Source of the DNA: JAVBMP01 sp031552315
Lineage (GTDB): Bacteria; Desulfobacterota; Desulfovibrionia; Desulfovibrionales; Desulfovibrionaceae
Assembly (NCBI GenBank): GCA_031552315.1
Contig: JAVBMP010000138.1
Location: 1 to 22,569, forward strand
DNA: 22,569 nucleotides
Direction of reading: 5' to 3'
In this document: piece after piece, positions 21,320-22,569 of the stretch
How positions within the stretch are numbered: the stretch's first letter is position 1
Layout: every line of letters starts with the position of its first letter
Position numbers and translations under genes: made by a program
The notes under the pieces: model-generated
The model's database searches: none
Seen by the model: the letters and a program-made list of their open reading frames with translations, nothing else
What the model was told of the DNA's origin: nothing

Positions 21320-22569
21320 TGTACCCGGATACCAAAAACGTTGTTGTCGTAATGCTGGACAGCCTTCAGTACAACTATCTGCACATTAACGGCAATGACT
21401 GGATTAAAACCCCCAACCTTGACCGTTTTGGCCGTGAAGGCATGATTTTTGACGAATGCTATATTGAAGGCGTGCCCACCATCCCCTGCCGCCGCGCCAT
21501 GCACACCGGCCGCTACACCCTGCCCGACATCGGCTGGAACGCCCTGCGCATGGAAGATACCACCATCGCCGACCTGTGCTGGGGCAGCAACATTGATACC
21601 GCCATGTACTTTGACAGCTCGCCGCAGCGCCTGCCGAAATTCGGCTTCACCCGCGGTTTTGACAAGGTTTATTTCCTGCACGGGCATGAAGGCGACCAAA
21701 CCTACTACCTTAAAGACGATCTTATTCACATTGACGTGAAAAAAGAATACATGGAAGATATGGTGCTGGAAAACGGCCCCAAGCTCATCGGCCAGGCCGC
21801 CATTGATTCCGTTATTATCGAACTGAGCGGCTTTGCCCGCCATCGCCAGTACTGGAAGACGGATGAAGACCAGAACGTGGCCAAACTTTTGAAAAAATCC
21901 GTGCAGTACCTGGAAGAACGCGACCCGAACAAGCCCTTCTTCCTGTGGATAGACAGCTTTGACCCGCATGAGCCGTGGGACAGCCCTTCCGTATATGACC
22001 CGGAAATGGAATGCCCCTACAACCCGGGCTACAAGGGCAAAAACATGTACAACCCGCCCATGGGGCTGGGAGACGGCCTGTTCACTGAAGAACAGATGCA
22101 CCACGTGCGCATGCTGTACGCGGAAAAAATAACCATGTGCGACAAGTGGTTCGGCTATTTCATGGACAACTGCAAACGCCTGGGCCTGGAAAAAGACACC
22201 CTGTTCCTGGTAGTTTCCGACCACGGTGAACCCCTTGGCAACGCGGAACACGGCCACGGCATTATGCGCAAGTGCCGCCCCTGGCCGTATGAAGAACTGG
22301 TGCACGGCGTGTTCATGATGAAAGGCCCCGGCATAGCTGCCAACCAGCGCACCAACGCCTTTGTGCAGTCTTGCGACGTGGCCCCCACGGTTTGCGACTG
22401 GCTGGGCCTTGGCGTGCGTGACTTCCATCAGGGCAAAAGCCTGCTGCCCATCGCCCGCGGTGAAGTGAAAAAGGTGCGTGATTTCGCCATTGCCGGTTAC
22501 CACAAGTATTCCTGGTCCATCATCACGGAAGACTGGTCCTACATCCACTGGACAAAGAACGACCGCAGC
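21320..22569 (+). CDS. Sulfatase-fold hydrolase with Thr at the nucleophile position, copy 3 (cut by window end)
   Basis: The first 416 codons are present and open to the window edge. It is a recent duplicate of the gene at 19001: only six of the first 60 residues differ, and long stretches are nearly identical at the DNA level. The signature is again T54-I-P-C57-R-R-A-M-H-TGR, and SDHGEPLGNAEHGHGIMRK is unchanged. The most variable part is about residues 125-160 (LKDDLIHIDVKKEYMEDMV), which may shape the substrate pocket. TTAGGAG precedes the ATG. Like its relatives it lacks a signal peptide. Confidence 0.9.

Overview
The window looks like a chromosomal segment of a flagellated, fairly GC-rich Gram-negative bacterium, most likely a Desulfovibrionaceae-type deltaproteobacterium (Desulfobacterota). 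That placement is inferred from FlgO-type flagellar outer-membrane genes, several clear sigma-54 (-24/-12) promoters, an enhancer-binding regulator, an AmrB-tgt pair and gene style; no rRNA or tRNA is present to confirm it.

Positions 1-5700 are an accessory island with lower GC than the rest. It holds the 3' part of an IS630-family transposase (2-616), a leftward operon of a KAP-family P-loop NTPase (1870-3672) followed by two small proteins built from a duplicated domain (1487-1852, 1104-1400) and a frame-broken third copy (about 731-1060) ending at a terminator, a complete ISAs1-family element (about 3848-5183), an orphan three-repeat CRISPR remnant (5210-5366) and a structured dispersed repeat (5575-5690). 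The KAP operon is the best candidate for an uncharacterised, possibly defence-related, system.

Positions 5714-9014 are a divergent pair: a GAF-AAA+-Fis sigma-54 activator and a sulfatase-fold hydrolase with a near-consensus sigma-54 promoter and candidate activator sites between them. Two further paralogues of this hydrolase lie at 19001-20581 and 21320-window end. All three have Thr where true sulfatases have the Cys or Ser that becomes formylglycine, so they are probably not classical sulfatases.

Positions 9185-18752 look more like core genome: a peptidoglycan hydrolase with a VgrG3-C-like domain under a consensus sigma-54 promoter, a stand-alone GlmS-type sugar isomerase, a three-gene leftward operon of FlgO-like envelope proteins and a small lipoprotein, a secreted Cys-rich/Ala-Pro-rich protein behind another sigma-54 promoter, an amrB-tgt pair overlapping by ATGA, and a small Xre regulator whose start region is folded into a hairpin. 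A small two-helix membrane protein (20780-21031) sits between the last two hydrolases.
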